A stretch of DNA of 8,169 nucleotides from Hyphomicrobiales bacterium (lineage in GTDB: Bacteria; Pseudomonadota; Alphaproteobacteria; Rhizobiales; Kaistiaceae): the NCBI GenBank assembly GCA_017305815.1, contig JAFKJZ010000076.1, forward strand, positions 1 to 8,169. The letters are read 5' to 3'. Below are positions 5,875 to 8,169 of the stretch, one piece after another. Position 1 is the first letter of the stretch, and each line of letters opens with the position of its first letter. The position numbers and the translations under genes were made by a program. The notes below the pieces were generated by a model. That model was given only the letters and a program-made list of their open reading frames with translations, was not told the origin of the DNA and searched no databases.

Positions 5875-6486
5875 ATGCCGCTCGGCCTGACGCCGTCCAT
5901 CCACGCGACCGCCCGCGTCGAGCAATCGACGCTCGGGCGCTACACCGAGGTCGGCGCCGGAACGTCGATGATCGAGACGACGATGGGCGATTATTCCTAC
6001 GTCTCCGAGCAGGGCGACGTGATCTATTCGACGATCGGCAAGTTCTGCTCGATCGCCGCGGCGGTGCGCATCAACCCGGGCAACCATCCGCAATGGCGGG
6101 CCAGCCAGTCCCACTTCACCTATCGCGCCTCGAAGTATTTCCAGGGCGAAGCCGATGAGGCCGCGTTCTTCGACTGGCGCCGCTCGACCCCATGCACGAT
6201 CGGCCACGACGTCTGGATCGGTCACGGCGTCACGGTGCTCGCCGGCGTCTCGATCGGCACCGGCGCGATCATCGGCTCCGGCGCCGTCGTCACGAAGGAT
6301 GTCGGCCCATATGAGATCGCCGTCGGCGTCGCCGCCAGAACGATCAAGCGCCGCTTCCCCGCCGAGATCGCCGACCGGCTGCTGGCGCTCGCCTGGTGGG
6401 ATTGGGATCACGAGGCGCTGCGGCTCGCCCTGCCCGACTTCCGTACGCTCGAAATCGAGGCGTTCCTGGAAAAATACGAGCGCTAG
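5875..6486 (+). CDS. Hexapeptide-repeat acetyltransferase of the phosphonate-metabolism type
   Basis: Predicted cytoplasmic acyltransferase with a left-handed beta-helix fold, 203 residues. Early turns lie at about 8-60 ([37 protein letters not shown]). An insertion loop (about 66-105) holds NPGNHPQW; its His71 is in the place of the catalytic histidine of xenobiotic acetyltransferases. A classical repeat block follows (about 107-152: [34 protein letters not shown]). The Trp-rich tail [18 protein letters not shown] (173-190) is typical of the family annotated as phosphonate metabolism transferase, hexapeptide type, which travels with C-P lyase genes. The ATG at 5875 is chosen because GGGAG lies 8 nt upstream; an ATG at 5860 adds five residues with a poorer site. 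The substrate is unproven. Acetylation of an aminoalkylphosphonate, the role of the unrelated PhnO in E. coli, is a guess from context. Confidence 0.9.
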   Translation: MPLGLTPSIHATARVEQSTLGRYTEVGAGTSMIETTMGDYSYVSEQGDVIYSTIGKFCSIAAAVRINPGNHPQWRASQSHFTYRASKYFQGEADEAAFFDWRRSTPCTIGHDVWIGHGVTVLAGVSIGTGAIIGSGAVVTKDVGPYEIAVGVAARTIKRRFPAEIADRLLALAWWDWDHEALRLALPDFRTLEIEAFLEKYER

Positions 6487-6490
6487 TTTG

Positions 6491-6541
6491 GTCGCGTTTT
6501 CTTCACGCGAACCGGTCTCCACTTCGCTCGGAAACGCTCTA
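6491..6541. repeat. Short nested-hairpin intergenic repeat between the acetyltransferase and iclR genes
   Basis: The whole space between two convergent genes consists of a sequence running from GTCGCGTTTTC to GGAAACGCTCTA. It can fold with an outer stem GCGTTT (6494-6499) with AAACGC (6532-6537) and an inner stem GCGAA (6507-6511) with TTCGC (6523-6527). I recognise this as a very common dispersed intergenic repeat of Hyphomicrobiales genomes, often found at gene ends; this is from memory and not searched. It may act as a bidirectional terminator. Its last bases, CTA at 6539-6541, are the stop codon of the iclR gene read on the minus strand. Confidence 0.6.
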
Positions 6542-7309
6542 GCCGCCCTCGCCCCGGATCGCCGCGTTGATCGCCGCGGCGGCATTCCCGGCCGCTGCAC
6601 GGACATCGGCGATCGGCCGGCGACTGTAGCTCGTCGTCACATAGGGCACGGTCAGGGCCGCGACGACGCGGCCGTCGCGAGAGAGGATCGGAAAGGCCAG
6701 GTCGGTGACGCCAGGTTGCAGGCTGTCCGCCTCCTCCTCGAAACCGCGCTCGCGGATCGTCGCGAGACCAACCCCCAACGTTTCCCAGGCCGACTCGCTG
6801 TCGTCCTGCAGCCAGCACCGCACCTTGGCGTCATCCGGTTCGAACGCCATCAGCAGCCGGCCGGTGGCGCTTTCGAACAGCGGAAAGGTCGCACCGGCGC
6901 GGACGCGAAAGTCGAACGGGCTGGGACTGTCGATCTGGGCGATGACGACGACCCGGCCGGCATCGTGGATGCTGAGATTGCAGGACTGGCCGATCGCCTC
7001 GCTGAGCGAACGCATCGCCGGCAGGGCCATGTCGATCAGCCCGCGCATCGGCTCCTGCCGGTGCGCGATCTCGAACAGCATCAGCGACAGGAAATAGAGC
7101 CCGGACGGACGGGCGCGGAACAGATAGCCCCGCCGCTCCAGCGTCACCAGCGTCCGGTAGATCTGGTTGACCGAGCGATCCACCGCCGCCGCGATCTCGC
7201 CCAGCGTCATCCCCTCCTTGCTGCCGGCCAGCAGTTCCAGGATATCCAGCGCCTTGTCGAGGGCGGGTACGCCATAGTTCGGGCTCTCGATCCCGCCTTC
7301 GTCCGTCAT
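6539..7309 (-). CDS. IclR-family transcriptional regulator
   Basis: DNA-binding regulator of 256 residues, the family's usual length. The N-terminal winged helix-turn-helix covers about 14-72 (ALDKALDILELLAGSKEGMT, then LGEIAAAVDRSVNQIYRTL at 36-54 and LERRGYLFR at 57-65). The C-terminal IclR effector domain covers about 75-250, with LPAMRSLSEAIGQSCNLSI (96-114), the typical FESATGRLLMAF (145-156), IRERGFEEEADSLQPGV (185-201) and AFPILSRDGRVVAALTV (205-221). The ATG at 7309 has only a distant GGAG (11 nt); an ATG at 7336 adding nine residues is possible. The frame extends to 7927, but that part overlaps the hydrolase gene in another frame and is spurious. It follows the SAH hydrolase-like gene by 56 nt on the same strand and is probably co-transcribed, so it may control that unit. 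Its effector cannot be told from sequence. Confidence 0.93.
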   Translation of the reverse strand: MTDEGGIESPNYGVPALDKALDILELLAGSKEGMTLGEIAAAVDRSVNQIYRTLVTLERRGYLFRARPSGLYFLSLMLFEIAHRQEPMRGLIDMALPAMRSLSEAIGQSCNLSIHDAGRVVVIAQIDSPSPFDFRVRAGATFPLFESATGRLLMAFEPDDAKVRCWLQDDSESAWETLGVGLATIRERGFEEEADSLQPGVTDLAFPILSRDGRVVAALTVPYVTTSYSRRPIADVRAAAGNAAAAINAAIRGEGG

Positions 7310-7365
7310 CCGACCGCCCGCTCCCGAAGGTTCCATCCTGCCGCGCCGATGGCGACAGGGTGCTT

Positions 7366-8169
7366 CTACAGATGCGCTCCCATCTCGGCCACCATGCGGC
7401 GGGCGATCGTCTGGTTGATGTCGTCCGGAACCGGCTGGGCGCCCGGCACCAGTCCCGTACGGCCGGCCCCGGCGACGCGCGCGAGCGACAGCGCCTGCAG
7501 CATAAAGCCGATGTCCATGGATTCGATCGAATTGCCCTTCGGCTCGCGGCCAGCGAGGTTGAACATGCGCCCGTCGGCGACAAGCACGACATGGCGGCCA
7601 TCCGCGAGTTCGATCCGCTCCAGCGAATCGTCCACCAGTTGCGAGCCGACCGCCTGAGCCCGAAGTGCCGCGACATCGATCTCCCAGGGAAAGTGGCCGG
7701 AATTGGCAAGCACCGCGCCGGAGCGCATCCCGGCGATCGCCTTGGCGCCGAGCACGCCCGGTCGCCCGGTCGCCGTGATGAAGACTTCGCCCCAGGGGGC
7801 CAGGTCCTCGGCCGTCCCGACGCGATAGCCGTCGAGGGCCGCCTCCAGGGCCTTGATCGCATCGGTCTCGACCACCGCGACGCGACCGCCAAGCGCATCG
7901 AGATATTGCGCAATGCCCCGCCCGCACCAGCCATAGCCGACGACGACGAAGCGCCGGCCGGGGATCATCAGGTTGGTGATCCGCATGAAGCTCTCGACGA
8001 TCGACTGGCCGACGGCATGGCGGTTCTCGGCGATCTGCTTCAGCGGGCTGTCGTTGATGACGATGACCGGAAACGGCACCTTGCCGGCGAGTTCGCCGCG
8101 CAGCCGGTCGCCGCCCGATGTCGTCTCCTCCGTGCCGCCCCGGATCGTGGCTTCGGTGCCCGCCTCGAT
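7366..8169 (-). CDS. Divergent S-adenosylhomocysteine hydrolase-like protein (partial, 5' end outside window)
   Basis: The C-terminal 267 residues of an adenosylhomocysteinase-family, NAD-dependent protein. The gene starts beyond 8169, and the whole family protein is normally 400-470 residues. Visible blocks in order are GGTEETTSGGDRL, FPVIVINDSPLKQIAENR, the Rossmann motif VVVGYGWCGRG, GHFPWEID, and GRMFNLAGREPKGNS followed by GFMLQALSLARV. The family normally cleaves S-adenosylhomocysteine to adenosine and homocysteine. Compared with the usual ND..TK..FDNRYGTGQS, the catalytic lysine and asparagine are kept but the aspartate is glutamate (AENR). The usual GHP late in the protein is GNS. The protein ends at PDDINQTIARRMVAEMGAHL and lacks the usual tail that ends near KPDHYRY, and no tail-like sequence follows the stop in frame. 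It is thus more likely a paralogue with a changed nucleoside substrate than the housekeeping enzyme (inference). It is followed by iclR. Confidence 0.85.
   Translation of the reverse strand: MEAGTEATIRGGTEETTSGGDRLRGELAGKVPFPVIVINDSPLKQIAENRHAVGQSIVESFMRITNLMIPGRRFVVVGYGWCGRGIAQYLDALGGRVAVVETDAIKALEAALDGYRVGTAEDLAPWGEVFITATGRPGVLGAKAIAGMRSGAVLANSGHFPWEIDVAALRAQAVGSQLVDDSLERIELADGRHVVLVADGRMFNLAGREPKGNSIESMDIGFMLQALSLARVAGAGRTGLVPGAQPVPDDINQTIARRMVAEMGAHL

Noticed and set aside
7310..7365. Promoter or terminator between the hydrolase-like gene and iclR
   Set aside because: No stem with a T-run and no credible -35/-10 pair is visible, so co-transcription is the simpler reading.
7310..7927. N-terminal extension of the IclR frame up to 7927
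   Set aside because: It overlaps the SAH hydrolase-like coding sequence in another frame, and the residues before the helix-turn-helix look non-protein-like.
1..8169. tRNA, rRNA, CRISPR array, transposase, integrase or riboswitch
   Set aside because: None of the sequence signatures were seen; the coding genes and short gaps account for nearly all of the window.

Overview
The window is high-GC, tightly packed DNA of a type typical of Alphaproteobacteria, most likely Hyphomicrobiales (Rhizobiales). This rests on gene content and order, on GC-rich codon use, and on two intergenic repeats whose style I recognise from that order. I did no database search, so genus and species are not claimed.

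Most of the window (1-6486) is one end of a phosphonate uptake and C-P lyase locus. On the minus strand at the left edge are phnG and phnH, subunits of the C-P lyase core; phnH runs off the window, and phnI, phnJ and the rest would be expected beyond position 1. Divergent from phnG, on the plus strand, is phnF, a GntR/HutC-type repressor. The short phnG-phnF gap holds a near-ideal inverted repeat (989-1010) whose 6-nt spacer reads TATCAT on the phnG strand, so operator and -10 box appear to be the same site. phnF converges on a four-gene minus-strand transporter operon, phnC-phnD-phnE1-phnE2 (ATPase, periplasmic binding protein, two permeases), read from 5686 down to 1996. A strong intrinsic terminator lies inside this operon between phnD and phnE1. 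A hairpin-rich repeat of about 138 bp with inverted ends separates phnF from phnE2.

Divergent from phnC is a left-handed beta-helix (hexapeptide-repeat) acetyltransferase of the type that accompanies C-P lyase loci. The 188-bp gap between phnC and this gene holds imperfect Pho-box-like sequences facing each way. This suggests a two-input logic, which is inference: phosphate starvation (PhoB) for uptake and acetylation, PhnF for the lyase.

The right part (6539-8169) looks like a separate unit on the minus strand: a divergent S-adenosylhomocysteine hydrolase-like protein (5' part outside the window) followed by an IclR-family regulator. A short nested-hairpin repeat lies between the acetyltransferase and the iclR gene and supplies the iclR stop codon. 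The hydrolase keeps the NAD-binding core but differs at two usually conserved active-site positions and lacks the usual C-terminal tail. It is the least conventional protein here.

I found no tRNA, rRNA, CRISPR array, transposase or integrase. No gene-free stretch exceeds 300 bases. I see no clearly new system: the locus is a recognisable phn cluster, and the points worth following are its regulatory architecture, the repeats, the acetyltransferase and the odd hydrolase.
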